A DNA stretch of 64,000 bases from Hormiphora californensis (Eukaryota; Ctenophora; Tentaculata; Cydippida; Pleurobrachiidae), in NCBI GenBank assembly GCA_020137815.1, contig CM035350.1:5447984-5511983 (forward strand). Direction: 5' to 3'. The notes beneath the pieces were generated by a model. That model did no database searches. It saw only the letters and a list, made by a program, of their open reading frames with translations, and was not told where the DNA came from. This document shows, one piece after another, positions 1 to 13,054 of this stretch (the stretch's first letter is position 1; every line of letters starts with the position of its first letter). A program made the translations under genes and the position numbers.

Positions 1-69
1 AATCATAGTATCTGCTTCACGCTAATTTCCCCATGCCGGACTGCAGCAGCGCTCGTTGACCACTCATGG

Positions 70-72
70 GAG

Positions 73-130
<58 letters not shown>

Positions 131-147
131 GGGAGAGAGAGAGATCT
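70..147. repeat. (GA)n microsatellite
   Basis: Almost pure GA dinucleotides. Reading frames through it encode only Arg-Glu repeats and are not genes. Confidence 0.95.
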
Positions 148-3100
148 ATGCGAAGCGAGCTGTCTCTATCTCACGCGCCCTCGAGATAGAAGAGATAGCG
201 GCGCGAATATCTCTATAGCGCATAATATATCGCGCGAGATAGTATGTCCTCTAGATAGAGATAGATACTCATAGCTATAATATATATCCGCCTCCCTGTT
301 GGCGAGACAGGATCAGGACTTGCGTATCGTGGTGGGTGGGTATATTAGGAACTATCTGATCTCGACTACGACTGCCACACCGTGGTTAGTGCAGTCTCTG
401 CTGGTCTGGGGAGACACCGAGAAATGTAGAGATGGAGCTTTAATATACATCGAGGGTCCGTCGGACATACAATGGGCACTAATTTAATCGCTGTCTCCTA
501 ATCGACAACCAACCTTAAATTACTAACCCGAACTCCCACGGGCATTATGTCACCAGCGGCCTGCCTGTACAGTGCTAGTGCGCTGAAGAATTGTGATTCC
601 CAGCGACTATGTGACCTCTCACACAGCTTCCCCGTAGATATTGTTGTTCTGTAGAACGTTATCAGAACAGCTGTAGTAGATCTCTTATAGCGACCGATTA
701 ATCACAGTTCATATTGTACTTGGTCAGCAGCATTGGATGACACAGGCCGATTATCTCGTCGGTAGAAAATAATAGTACTCATTTGGATGGACAAAACATG
801 AGCTGAAAGACTGTTTTCCTCGAAAAAGAGCAAGTCTGAGCAATTCAAACAAAAAGTACTTACAACTTTGGTGTGAAGGGTTGTGCGTAACCACAAGACT
901 GTCGATAGCCTCTTAAATCCAACTGGAACTCTTCGAGACATCTTCGGTGCAGCACAGTATATGTACAACTACTAAAACTACTCAAGCACGCAAGTGAGAT
1001 ACACAACACAGCCGTAAAGTTTCATGAGAGAATGCATTACAACTGCCCCACGCCGAACGATGAGAAACACGATGAGAGATAGTGATGGAAAAGAGTGAGA
1101 ATAGAAAGAGAGTGAAGGAAAGAGACAGAAAGACATTCAATAGAGAAGGATATAAAGGAGGTGCACTTGCGGCACTTGCTGCATGACATTCGATCACACG
1201 GGATTATGATTGGGGGCACAATCTCAGAAAGAAGCTAGGACATCGCAGGATCATATGAATGCGGCATAGCTTCATAGTCATACACAGACACGACAAATCA
1301 AGCCAAATATCGGAAGGAGGTTTTCGTAGGAATCGATTCTCAGAATATGTATGCTCATAAAAAAGTGCAGTTTTGTGACCAAGCTGCATAATCCAGTATC
1401 TAATAGCTGGATAGCATGTATAAAACTCAACTTATTACATGGGGTTAAAGTTCTCAACATTGGTCCCAGCTAGTATCGTAGCGGTCCCCAGTCTGAGCCG
1501 GACATAAAACGTAATATGATGGCGGTTTTAACTTATTCAAAAATTTCCTTCCGTTCCCCCCACTGGATCCCTCGGGATATGGCATCGATCCACTGCCCAG
1601 CGTGTATTGCATCTATAACTCCCACCTAGTCAAGAATTTTATCCTTGCAGTGTGCAACGCGACGCCCTCTGGCTTACAGCGACCTTCGGATCGCAGCTGC
1701 GATTGTCGCGGCTTAGGTCAATAGACAGCATCGGTTTGCAGTATGTTAGTATTTGCTCTCACGCCGATATAGTATGCCGACATTTAACAGGACACTGAGG
1801 CAGTCTCGGTGAAGATGTTTGTACGGGGAGCTGAAGGAGTGGAGAAATCAGAGAGAAGAGAGAGCGAGAAGATAGAGAGAGAGAGTAGGAGATGAAGTAG
1901 AGAGGACGAAGGAGAAGAATGAGAGAGGTAGTAGAGACAGAGAGAGAGAGAGGAGGATACTTTAGAGACACGAGAGAGAAAACGCGGGAGTGAAGGAAAG
2001 ACGGGACCCATAATTTCTTCCGTTGTCATAGTGTAGGTGTGTTTTTTCTCGGCTGACAAACTGATCAAGCTTGAGACAAGTTTAACTAAAAGCTTAGCAG
2101 GATATTATCATGGTCTCAAAGAACGCTTATTCGAATCGATTTTTCGATGGTGAGCAAGATTCAATACGTGATCAGTACACTCGTCCTTCACTCCTCAAGC
2201 TCTTCTCTCATCGCGAATGAATATGAGTGCAACTGTCATGTCAGATACATATATACAGCAGAGGCGTTGATTCTTATGCTTTTGATTAGGCTAGCATCAG
2301 GCAAGTCTTAGCACTGGTCACAAAAAACATCATTCTCGACAACAACGAGTATTATACTGCACACACAGTGCATGACTCATGACAAGTGGACCAGCTGCAT
2401 TCCTTTACTAGATCACCCTGACAACCCGTGGGGTGTGGTAATGTTACCATGGTAACAACTATAGGGTAGATAGTTAACAAGCAGGGTACCTACCAGGGAG
2501 TTACTGAATTTCCGCTGAAGCCGCCGGATTCGAGATAGTTTCGCCTTCTTTACTATGGCATACATCCCGCTTCGACTAACAGATCAATACATACTCGAGA
2601 GAGGGGAGTCAGATATTGATACTTACGTCTAAAAATTATGTGTTGAGAGTTTCATACTGTTTCATCATATATCCCGCATTAGCAACTTCTTAAGATGCAC
2701 TAACTCCCTGCATTTGTCCAGCCTTTACATATTTCTCTCTTTTGATCCCTCTCCGCAGCACAGGATTCGGAGGGAAGAGACCGTTTGAAAGGAGCTGCAT
2801 ACTAATTCTCCTTGTTGCTGCTTCCGAGCAGCTCGCTGCGCACCTCTCGCTCGAACAAAATAGCAAAAAAAGGCGTGCGGTAGACTTGCGTGCGCGTGGG
2901 TATGGGGCTGTGTGTGGGGGGGGGGGGTGGGGGGGGCCCGTGCTCCGTCGCGCCTCTCTCCGCTGTCGTGGGCACCTCAGCAATCGAAGTTCTTCGTCTC
3001 TGTCTTGTACTAAAGCCCCGGGGGGGGGCGGGGCTTTTTTTTTTTTTTTGTTTTTCTTTTTGTTTTTTCTTTGTGGTGTGGTTCCGCCCCCCTAGCTGCT

Positions 3101-4180
3101 ATACGGTCTCAAAACACCAACTAACTGGGGTCCCATGTATATCTTCTCTATCCTCCTTAAATTCTCTCAAATCTCTATCTCTATGTCACTCACTCATTCC
3201 TTTCCTCTCTTTCAAATGTATCTCTGTCATGTATCTTACCACTCGGGAGCGTAGAGTCTTGACGACCATTAAGTGAGTCCGTTTGTAATTTCGTGTCATC
3301 GCGGGGGATTAAGTAAAATCAGCCACAGTAGAGGATCGGGACGATCAGTCGATCAATGACTCCGGATTAGGTTCAGAGATTCCGCTCGGTGTTCCAACCT
3401 ACGTCCACTACGATTGTAGCGACAGTTTTCCACCGAATCTTTTTTTAAAGTTGTTTCCTGATCTGCTGACACACACACAAGTTTAACAAATCCTGCTTGT
3501 TGTAGCTGACTTCAGGATAATATTTACAGGATTTACAAAAAGCACTCTACCGACAAGAAGAGAAACTAGCCAGGTGGCAATGTAGTCAGTAGTTACCCTT
3601 CTTCTTCTTCTCAGCTCTATTACTTTCTCTCTCCTTTTCTCTCTCTGATCTCTCTCTTGGTCTGAAACTCTATCTAGACCTGTACATTAATTAACTCATT
3701 TTTATCACCCAGCTCGGTAATTGTATCCAGGCTGGGTGTTTTCCCAGTTGTGTTGATGATGGTTGCCATGACAACACAACTGCTGTTGAGTGAAACCAGA
3801 TACATATACCCACATCTAACAGGTGCATTCCTAACAACCAAAACACAAAACAATCTGTCGGTCGGTCGGTCGGTCGTTGTTTGGCAAAAAGGAAAAGTCT
3901 CAATAAAAGTTGAACTATTACGTTAGCAGGAAGGTAGCTCATAGAAGCGTATACTGACGCGATCATTATACTCCGTATAACAGGTGTACTAATCTGGTAT
4001 GGTTGCTATGGTAACAATGTAATGGTCGTGTAGGAGAGAAGAACTGAACGCCCTATTTCCTAGAGAATTATAGCAGGTACACTCCAGCACCTGTTCCTGT
4101 CCCCATTTCATGATAGCTTTATGAAACTTTTGGTAAATATAATTGATCTCATTTGAAAACTTAAAAACAACTTTACTGCT
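148..4180. other. Non-coding stretch, no gene supported
   Basis: No reading frame has recognisable protein texture with matching splice sites. The stretch holds a purine-rich tract (about 1840-1985), a G/C/T homopolymer patch (about 2910-3075), CTT/CT-rich sequence (about 3598-3660) and a short GGTC tandem (3856-3876). Small exons could be missed. Confidence 0.5.
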
Positions 4181-4188
4181 ATTCTTAC

Positions 4189-4281
4189 CTCACTTATCCA
4201 GATATTGTGGATGCTGGAGACTCGGGAGAGACGTCTTGAAACCACTGATTGTCTCAGACTCCTTCCCAGCATGTTGTTCAT
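4189..4281 (-). CDS. Candidate exon of an unassigned minus-strand gene
   Basis: The minus strand reads MNNMLGRSLRQSVVSRR and continues to WISE, then a strong donor GAG|GTAAGA. It could be a first exon from the ATG at 4281 or an internal exon using a CAG just upstream. The basic, serine-rich peptide is not recognised. It may belong with the exons at 8.4-8.7 or 11.6-11.9 kb, but I could not join them. Confidence 0.3.
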
Positions 4282-4484
4282 GAAGCTGGGAACTGGGAGC
4301 AGCAAATGTTTCAGTTGAGATCAGCAACAATACATCGAGAGTACGATAGCAAGCAAGAAAAACCAGTGAAGCAGAGACTGCAGGTCCCTAGCTTGCTACA
4401 GTATTGTTAATGAAATAGTGGAACGTCTGCGGCAGTGTTTACAATCTTAGAGGAAGGTATGAAGTCTGCATGGCGTGGAGAGAT

Positions 4485-4624
4485 AGATGAATATAGAGAG
4501 AGGGAGAGAGATAGATATAGAGAGAAGGATACAGAGAGAGATAGATAGATATAGAAAGAGGGATACAGGGAGAGATAGAGAGATAGAGAGATAGAGAGAT
4601 AGATAGAGAGATAGAGAGAGAAAG

Positions 4625-4691
<67 letters not shown>

Positions 4692-4756
4692 GAGAGAGAG
4701 AGACGAGAGAGAGAGACGAGAGAGACGAGAGAGACGAGAGAGACGAGACAGATAGA
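4485..4756. repeat. GA/GATA/GACGA microsatellite
   Basis: A compound simple repeat: GATA-interrupted GA on the left, pure GA in the middle and GACGA units on the right. Confidence 0.9.
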
Positions 4757-5149
4757 TAGTTGCATGTTATCGGTGCACTATCAAGTACCAGATCTGATGG
4801 TACTGGACTATTGGAGTATTGGAGTATTGAACTTCATATACCGTATCTCCGATGAAGCTGTTGAATGATCATGATAAATACACTACAGGACTTCTGCAAA
4901 AGAAGAAACAAAGGAGCTTTTATTGGGGAAATGTTTAAAAATAAACAACGTCAAAACATGCAATAATATGGCGCCGTTGTGATCGGCCGTTAGCCCGATC
5001 TTAGTCTAGGATATGTTCAAGAAGTGAAAGAAACTTTCATAGAATAAATGTCAAGGAAGAGGAAAAGTCCAGTGAACAAAATGTGAAACAGTTTCAATTG
5101 GAGTTCAAATCGGACCTGTAACTGCAATATTATTAGGGTTGAAAACGAT

Positions 5150-5150
5150 A

Positions 5151-5190
<40 letters not shown>

Positions 5191-5292
5191 CTATCTCCGT
5201 CACTCTCCCCACTCTCCTTCTCTTTCCCTCTCTTTCTCTTTCTCTCTCACTCTCTGTCTTTTTCACCATCAACCCCCCTCTCTCTCTATCTC
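5150..5292. repeat. (CT)n and CT-rich tract
   Basis: A pure CT run to about 5187, then imperfect pyrimidine-rich sequence. Confidence 0.85.
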
Positions 5293-6230
5293 CTGCCATG
5301 GTCCTCGACCAGGGAGCATGAATAGTTAACGCTCGTATCGAGTAACAGGCCGGCATGTCTTTACTATACATAGAAGCTTAAACAGTAACGACAGTCCAAA
5401 AAGATCGTCAGGAGATATTGATTCCTGAAATACAATTTGTGCATGAATAATTCCATTCATATCAAAGAAACTCCATCGCATATCAGAAGAAGACCGACTC
5501 TATCATATATCGGAAAGAGTGGTAAATAGAGAGCTAGGAACCAATACGAAAAGGACGAATAAGAGAAGGCGCTGCTGTCACACGAGAGATCGTGTGCCAT
5601 GTAAGGTTGATTATCTAGTTGGACACCTTGACCAACAACTACGAGTTGGAACCACCTCGGTTTTTCATTCTCTACACCGCTCTCTCTCACATGGTAACCA
5701 TGGTAACCATCGGAGAATTACTAATGATCCCCTGTAGAGCATGCTGCTACCAACGCTGTCACGAGATCGTGTTTCTTAATTTTGGAACGTGGGAAATAAG
5801 ATCACTTATAGATCACAATTGTATGTGCTGATTTAAGAAATTGAGTTCTACATTGAATTCAATTTTCAGTCATCAGGTTAGAACCAGATTCTAACTAATT
5901 TTAGTTCCCAAACGTGTTGCATCTTGACGAGAAGCCCAGCCCAATGTAATAACCCGGACCTTTTAAACACAATGTCACACTTTAGGACAACTGAACAAGG
6001 GACTCCAACCCGCCCCAATTCAAATCCTTTATGTTACCCCTGTTACTGACCTGTAGGGCGAGGGAAACGACACTCATTCTTCTGTTGATCACCTGGAGAT
6101 GAACAAATAATGCAGGTAGAAAGCAACAAGTGTACTGTCGTATCAGCAGTCTCGACTAGACTCTCTAGTATAGATCTGTCGTATGTGTCAAAAACACACA
6201 AACACTCCTCTCTCCCTCTCTATCCCTCTC
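5293..6230. other. No gene seen
   Basis: Unique-looking sequence with short frames only. A small duplicated ATGGTAACC motif lies at 5690-5707. Nothing supports a gene. Confidence 0.45.
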
Positions 6231-6234
6231 TCAA

Positions 6235-7625
6235 AGCCTTTCCCCCCCTCAGTTTCGAATGTGGGTTTTTCCCGGGGTTTTTTTTTTTCTTCACTTATAA
6301 ATTTTGGGCTTATCCTACTCTTTCTGGGCTTTTTTCACGGATGCACCTTTATATCACAGAAAAGCTGGTTCCCTTTGGAGGCACTTTCAAATTGCACAAC
6401 TGCAGCAGTATGGGGGTAAGGGCACTTCAGACCCCTTCACTGGTTGTATGTGGTGGGAGGCAGGTTTGGGGTAGGACAGAAAGTCAGACAACGCACGATA
6501 AATGATAATATTAAAATGTTTTTTTGAAAATAAAAAATGATCATGATTTCACGAAACCCCTACAAATATTCACAACAACCCAAAAAAACCACGCAATTTG
6601 GGGCAAAAAAAACAACGAACAAAAAAGTGAGCTGTGGTGTGATACGCGTGTACCAGGTGAAACGCACGGCGCGCGGGGGGCGCTGGCAGAGGTGATTGGT
6701 TCTGTGGGGTTTCTTCCATTTTCGTTTTTTGAAATTAGGATTGTAATTAACTTCAACGTTGAAAAACTCGTTCTTCTTGTTTTTTGACTAACCTTGCTGT
6801 CCATTCCAAACTTCCCTCCTCTGCTCTCCTGTGCGATGGAGAAGAGGGAGGGTCGATTGCTGCCGGGCCTCCTTCCCCGGGCGGCGGACGCCTTTTATGA
6901 TGGCTAACCGGGACCTCCCCAAAAGGGGGAAGGGGCCCCGGGGCAATGGGGGAAGTTTTCCGGTCCAGGAACGAGGAACAACTTTCCCGGGAAAGGACTG
7001 ACAGTGTTCCCACACAAATATGTAGCAAAAAACAACAGAAAACAAGATATTGAATAACTGTGTAAGATATAGATCGTTATAACCCCTGCTGTGCGAGCTT
7101 GTGGCGATCTAAAATAAACGGTACCCCGGTCAGAAAGGGGGAAAACCCAATAAAAAACCCCCCGATATACCATACACCAGTTGCTTAACGTCACAATCAA
7201 AAATGTTTTGAAAAAACTAAACGGAAAAGGGAGGAGCGGAAGGAGAGAGTGAGAGGGGGAAAAAAGAGGAAGAGGAGAGAGAGAGAGAGGGGGGGGGAAA
7301 GGAGGGAAAAGGGGAATTTTAAAAGGGGGAGGAAAAGGGGGAAAAAAAAGGAGGGGGGAAGGAGGGGGAGGAAAGAGGTGAAGGGAAAATTTTGGAAAAA
7401 TTTCCATCGAACTTTTACTTTTTTTCCTGTCTCTCTTTCTCCTCCTCCCAAAATCTTTTTTCCCCTCTCTTTTCTCTCTCTCCTCTCTCCCCTCTTCTCT
7501 CTCTCTCCCCCTCTCTCTCTCTCCTCTCTCTCCCCCCTCTCTCTCTCTATCTCCCCCTCCTATTTTCTCTCTCTTCTCTCCTTCCTTTTTCTCCCGGAAC
7601 CCCCTGGGGGGAAATAAGCACTTTT
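6235..7625. other. Homopolymer-rich stretch, doubtful consensus
   Basis: Runs of A, G, C or T of 4-10 bases dominate, for example alternating AAAA and GGGGG blocks at 7255-7400 and the mirrored pyrimidine tract at 7405-7600. This differs from the clean microsatellites elsewhere and resembles degraded base calling next to GA/CT repeats. Long frames here are not credible genes. Confidence 0.55.
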
Positions 7626-8415
7626 GGGCTCAAACCCAAATGAAACACATTAACATAATTTAATTAAATAAAATCCCCGCCCCACCATGGTCGGGGTTTT
7701 AGCACACGGCTCTACTCGGTTTTAATTCACTAATTTCGATTAAATTGTGGGGAAAATCGTAAAGTTTTGGTCAAGTAGAATTTCTTGCCCCCTATAGGGA
7801 AATTCATGCATTGAATTAATATTGGCCATGACCCCTCAGGGTCCGGACCGGCCCCAAAACAACCACTCGGACTCCTTTGAAAGGCATATTTTGGTACTTG
7901 AAACTGGAAAAATTTCCACAGCCAGCATCAACTATTGCTTCACGTTTGTGACACGACACAATTGACAATTTATAGAACACAAATTGGGCCTTTAAATAAG
8001 GACACAATTTTAAAACATTTGTAAGGACACAATTGGCCCCTTTGGTGAGGAAAAAACAATTGGGCACAAATTCCCAACCAAAAAGGTTGTCGTAACCCTT
8101 AACAGCAAAACCCACCCTATTCGTACCATTCATCCCTGTGGTTTGTTTGGGGGTGAAATTCAAAAATATATAATAATAAAGTTCCACTTTGGACATGAAA
8201 CAGACAAAAACGGGACTTCCCGACAAACCCACGCCCAATTCACTTCAGCTCCCCCCTTTCCCCCCTGCACCACCACTCACAATTATAGGCACCACTGTTT
8301 TACAGGGTGTCCCCATTCTTCTACCCCTACCCTTTGAAACATGGGGGCCGACGCTGCAGTATCTTATTAAAAGGGTGGGAAAATAAAAATTAGGACTTTT
8401 TCTTTATTTACTTAC
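7626..8415. other. No gene seen
   Basis: AT-rich sequence with short homopolymers. The reading frame at 7816-8238 (minus) lacks protein-like composition or splice context. Confidence 0.4.
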
Positions 8416-8736
8416 CTTATCAAATGAGATGCCCCTCCTCAGTCTCATGGCGGTCTGGCTGTGTCTGGGCATCCTCATGGCAACCATCTCTGCCACACTG
8501 ATCTTGGTCCTCTTGATGATGCCGGCCGTTGCTAGGTTATTGAGGAGTCTTCTCCCCTGAGGTCCCACCTGTTGTTTTAAAGGATCCTGTTGTTGTTGGT
8601 CCGGGAGTCTAGCAGATAAAGGGGACTGCAGCTGGTCTAGTGGTTTAGATGGTACAGGAGGTTCTGAGATTGATCTGGTGATAGGATGCACCCCTGCTGT
8701 AGATTCGGGGCTGCTGATGGAGTCATCGGTTGTCAT
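8416..8736 (-). CDS. Probable first coding exon, unrecognised protein
   Basis: The minus-strand exon has 107 codons from ATG (8736) to a strong donor, GATAAG|GTAAGT. An in-frame TAA sits directly before the ATG, which supports this start. The first half is low-complexity and rich in Ser, Pro and Gln (ISSPESTAG, SEPPVPSKP, PDQQQQDP), as in a disordered tail. The second half is basic (RTKISVAEMVAMRMPRH, RLRRGISFDK) and may begin a folded region. I do not recognise the family, and no following exon could be joined in the homopolymer-rich sequence at lower coordinates. Confidence 0.5.
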
Positions 8737-9412
8737 TTAGCTGATATATCAACCGGTGCAGCGCTAGTGTTTAGGAGCCATATTATACTATTATTAGTGA
8801 AGGAAAGATTAATAAAATAATACACACGTGACTAAATAGCTGCAGAACAAATATTTTGCATTTCTCCATCTCACTTATTTTCATTCTTTTCTCCTTCTCT
8901 CTCTCTTACATTATTCTCTCCAGCTCTATCAAACACAACAACTATAGTGGTCAACTCAGTACGTTCAAGCTTGATAACAGCGGAAGAGAAGAGAGCATTG
9001 CTTTCCACCGTTTGCTTTCTGAGACTGGCTGGTGGGAAGGAATGGACTGTCATGGTTCTTTTTCCAAGAACATTATATGTAGTGCAATGACAAGTTCAAT
9101 ATATGAGAAAGTAGCATATATCTAGGCGGTACATATAACTCATCAAAAGCAATGCACTGGTGCGAACATTGGTGACATAGACACCTGGCGCGACCGAGAT
9201 TGAGCTCACACAGTGTGCGGGGGAACCAACTGCATAAAATGCTGCTAGCGAGGACCATATTTAAGAATCAGTAAACGCTACTAGAAAGTTGCACGCTGCA
9301 TAGTTTTTACAGGGGCAGGCAAGAGTGTCAACAAGGAGAGAGATTTATTCTTCTTCCGGAGGAGGAGGGTCAAACAACATGGCAGGGAGAGAGAGATATG
9401 GAGGTGATGTGT

Positions 9413-10012
9413 CAGTTGAAAGGTGGGCGGACTCTAGTGCTAACGGACTCTTTATCTAAATTCAAGGCAGACTCTATATCTAAAAGCGGACTCTTTATCT
9501 ACAGTTAGACTTTGAAAAAAATTTAGATAAAGAGTCCGCCCAGTGTAGACTTTTTAGATATAGAGTCCGCACTGTGTAGACTTGTTAGACATAGAGTCCC
9601 CTGGTACATTTTGGCGCCAAATCCCCCAACCCGGACTCTATGTCTAAAATCCTAAACCAACCCAAAACCTAACCCCAACCATAACCCTAACCCTAACCTC
9701 GAACCCAAATAATGGCCCTAACACTTCTCAATTAGTATAGAGGTACAGCAAACTCTCGTTTCCGGCCTAACGGCCGAAATCTCGAGTTCGCTGAGAATGG
9801 CGGACTCTATGTCTAATTTAGATTTATGTAGATATAGAGTCCGCTCTTTGTAGACTTTTTAGATAAAGAGTCCGCCCTGTTTAGACTTTTTAGAGATAGA
9901 GTCCTCCTAGAGTTTAGACTTATTTGGACTCTTTATCTAAATCTAAATTTAGATATAGAGTCCACTGTAGACTTAGAGTGTAGCACTAGAGTCCGCACAC
10001 CCAGTTGAAAGG
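9413..10012. mobile_element. Motif-array foldback element with 11-bp TSD
   Basis: The insertion occupies 9424-10001. The direct repeat CAGTTGAAAGG flanks it exactly (9413-9423 and 10002-10012). Its ends are inverted copies of GCGGACTCTAGTGCTA. Inside, GGACTCTATATCTAAA-like 16-mers recur in both orientations, with variants TTTATC and TATGTC. The centre has a C-rich, CCCTAA-like patch (about 9655-9700). No ORF is present, so it would be non-autonomous. TSD length and palindromic arms suggest a Mutator/foldback-like DNA transposon; the family is inferred. Confidence 0.75.
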
Positions 10013-10413
10013 AGGGTCAACTGCACTGGATACACTTTCTATCATGCAAAAAAGGGGGGACCATTGCTCATGCACCTTGGACACGGTTCAAATCACTGAT
10101 CAGATTCAATTTAATAGGTGAACAAAAGAGACTGATCAAGACTCAGTCAAGCGAGGAAGTGCTCGAACAACTGAATATATTGGACGTTATGTTTCATAGA
10201 GGACTACTTCTTTGCAACATCGTCGATACACGTACACATTGCGGTTAAATGGAAGTAGAGATGGAAGAAGCAGGATAGAGAGAGAGAGTGTGTGTGCTGA
10301 AGTTGGATTCATGCTTCCCTGGGGAAAAAGCTGAAAGCATGTTGCTGGAAAAGCTGGAAAATTATTGCCAATGAAGTTCCCTAAACCACAAACTTGGTAA
10401 CTTTTTAGCTCAA

Positions 10414-10416
<3 letters not shown>

Positions 10417-10483
<67 letters not shown>
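10417..10483. repeat. (CT)n microsatellite
   Basis: A pure CT dinucleotide run. Confidence 0.95.
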
Positions 10484-10487
<4 letters not shown>

Positions 10488-11565
10488 CTATCTTTTCTCT
10501 CTATCCCTCAGTGTCTCTCGTTCATAATGCAAGTGTCTATTCTGCACTACAAACTTGCAACAAATGGATAATTTAAACGCTCCCCCCACTTTGCATGGCT
10601 ACTTTAGAGAGATTTGACAGAACAAAAGGTAAACAAAACGAGATGCTTGATTGAACGTACTCGACGAATTATTATAGGCGCTATGAGAGTGTGACCTGGA
10701 CAGCCATTGAGAAATTAAAAAATAAACTGGCAGAAGAGCTGTCTTGCGGTCAAGCGCGAGCGAGAGTAAAATCTTCTCAAAATGAGAAACCTACTTACTC
10801 AACAAAAACCTACAGGCCTATGTCTTGCACTCTTGCATCACGAAATACCAGTCAGCGACTCAGCTAGGATATACCCCCTACTAAGGAATGTATGTGTCTA
10901 GCTAAATGGGTGACATAAAAATAATAATCATACATAATAAGATACGACAAATTATACCAATTCTACTTAAACGAAATGCATAAAATGTTGACAGACCGAG
11001 AGTGATCAGACTCGGAGTGCAATATCTTAGTGAATGCACTGTACGTCAATCATCACTAAGAAGGTGCACCATTGCACTAATCTTCGAGATAGTATCTTGA
11101 AGAGTCGTCTAAACAGAAGTGTTCGAGATCCAAGTTATTAGTCTGGGCATGGTGGGCAATCAGTAAAAATTGCCACCTGATGCACATCTGGAAAATCTTA
11201 TCAAGCAATCAATATAAATATTGGAGAAAACAGATATATATATTAAAGTAGTTTAGGGTATGTTAAGATTTCCCTAATTGCCCAATTATGAGACCCATTT
11301 CACGGTGTGGGTCTTCACACGTACTTCACACGACCCCCAGCTGGGACAGTAAACAGATCTGACAAAGGGACACACACACTATAGTGACACACATGGTACA
11401 TGTTGTCAAACACACAATAACCGCTCCCTTATACACCTCTTGGTAGTCTATAGTGGGTGTCAGCTCGTGTTAGAGCGGGTACAAGCAACAATAATAGACC
11501 AAACAAGAGACTTTACAATTACATTTATTGATAGAGAAGAATGAATCATATACTATGATGTACTC
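10484..11565. other. No gene seen
   Basis: AT-rich sequence with no supported exon. It may be intron or 3' flank of the unassigned minus-strand exons at 11.6-11.9 kb. Confidence 0.4.
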
Positions 11566-11567
11566 AC

Positions 11568-11655
11568 TGCAGTTCCCAGTATAAGTCGAGGACTTGTGTC
11601 CATTCTTCTCCACGATTTGACTCTCGTTACCGATCCATTCCTCTGCTTCTTCCCC
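11568..11655 (-). CDS. Candidate exon 2 of an unrecognised gene
   Basis: The acceptor TTTTTTTACAG precedes GGGGAAGAAG, and the exon ends TGCA|GTGAGTAC, a near-consensus donor. Read in phase 0 from the exon at 11771-11881 it encodes an acidic peptide, GEEAEEWIGNESQIVEKNGH and onward, ending in phase 1. The continuation at lower coordinates was not found. The family is unknown. Confidence 0.5.
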
Positions 11656-11770
11656 CTGTAAAAAAACCGAGTCAGTAGCTGGGAATGAAATTGAGAGAAC
11701 TATGAGCTCTGCAAGATGCAGATGTGCAGTAGACTTAACGAACTTTTTCCTATCAAACGGTAAAACTAAC

Positions 11771-11881
11771 CCCAGCACCGGCCCGAGGACCGTAGGCATC
11801 ACGGGAGATGATGTCAGTAGCTTTTTTAACCACGTTACACCAGCGATTCAGAGCCGAGGACTTGGCCCTCCCTTCACTCAT
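11771..11881 (-). CDS. Candidate first exon of an unrecognised gene
   Basis: 37 codons start at ATG (11881): MSEGRAKSSALNRWCNVVKK and onward to GPRAGAG, ending GGG|GTTAGT in phase 0. This matches the next candidate exon at 11568-11655. The peptide looks like genuine globular or helical protein, but I cannot name its family. It may share a gene with the exon at 8416-8736; phase prevents direct joining because an in-frame stop precedes that exon's ATG. Confidence 0.5.
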
Positions 11882-12109
11882 TGCGTGCTATGATTGAGAG
11901 CTGTAGTTTCTACTGTTCATTCGTCGGGATTTTTTTTCGGGGGCGGGGGATGGAATTAGTTGGAAAAACCGGTTTAAAAGGGTATTGAGTTTGGTTTTTG
12001 GAAAAATGGTGCATTTTAGATCTTATAGGTAAGTTTTGAAGTTGGTGTTAAAAAGCAAAAACTCGATCAGAATTTATATTGTAGGCTTTCCCACCATGGA
12101 GAAGGAGCA

Positions 12110-12213
12110 AAAGAGAGTGGAGAGAGAGAGGAGGGAGCTGAAAAGAAGGAAGGAATGAAAGGTGAGGAGGAAGAGAGAGAGAGAGAGAGAGAGGAGAGTA
12201 GAGAGAAGGAGAG

Positions 12214-12259
<46 letters not shown>

Positions 12260-12314
12260 CGAGAGGAGAGAGTGGAAAAGAGGAGAAGACGAAGAGAGAT
12301 GATGAAAGGAGAGG

Positions 12315-12356
<42 letters not shown>

Positions 12357-12358
12357 AA
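12110..12358. repeat. (GA)n-rich tract
   Basis: Interrupted GA and GGAGA repeats. The long frames on both strands are Arg/Glu or Leu/Ser repeats. Confidence 0.9.
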
Positions 12359-13007
12359 AAATATATCATTTATATTCGAGATGCAGGGACTCTGCAACAA
12401 GTCATGTGGATACATCAAGGTCACGGAGTGTGTTGAAATTGATCTCTAGTAAGATGTCTTTGGAATCATTTTTATCGGAAACGGCTATTAGAAAAATGGT
12501 ACAATGCCTTCTCTAGACCTGAGCCATACGCATACTGATCGTGATGAACATCATCAGTTAACAAGATGATGAGTCACTGAGTCAGAATAAAGTTTCGTCG
12601 AAGAGCCCCAGAGAAGATGCAGGCCTGTCCGAGATCTGTGAACCTGGGTTTATGGCAAGAACGAAATGAGGTAACTGGTAAACCAACCTCAGTACCGGTG
12701 ATAACACTTCCCTATCTTATCTATTTGAAAGGTCAACGTAACGGTAAAAAATGTAGCTCCAAGCACGAAAGTACCGACCTATGAAGTATGAAGTATACTT
12801 GAAAGTGTACACAAACGGCTGCCGTGCCATGTAGCTGACAAAATTAGGGCCACACACGCTCCGCACAAGTAAAACGGCGTGCAACAATCAGTGAACGCGG
12901 AGGGGGCCTGTGTAGGGAGCTAATAATGCTGCAGAGTCTGAAGGATCAACTTGACAATCCCTGAATCATGTCTGGAGAGATCAGGAGATTCAAAAAAAGA
13001 GAGAGAG

Positions 13008-13054
<47 letters not shown>

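Noticed and set aside
299-487. 62-codon frame near the left edge
   Set aside because: Begins with a non-ATG codon, no splice context, no recognisable sequence.
9655-9700. CCCTAA-like repeats as an interstitial telomere
   Set aside because: Only a few degenerate units, placed at the centre of a transposable element with its own target duplication.
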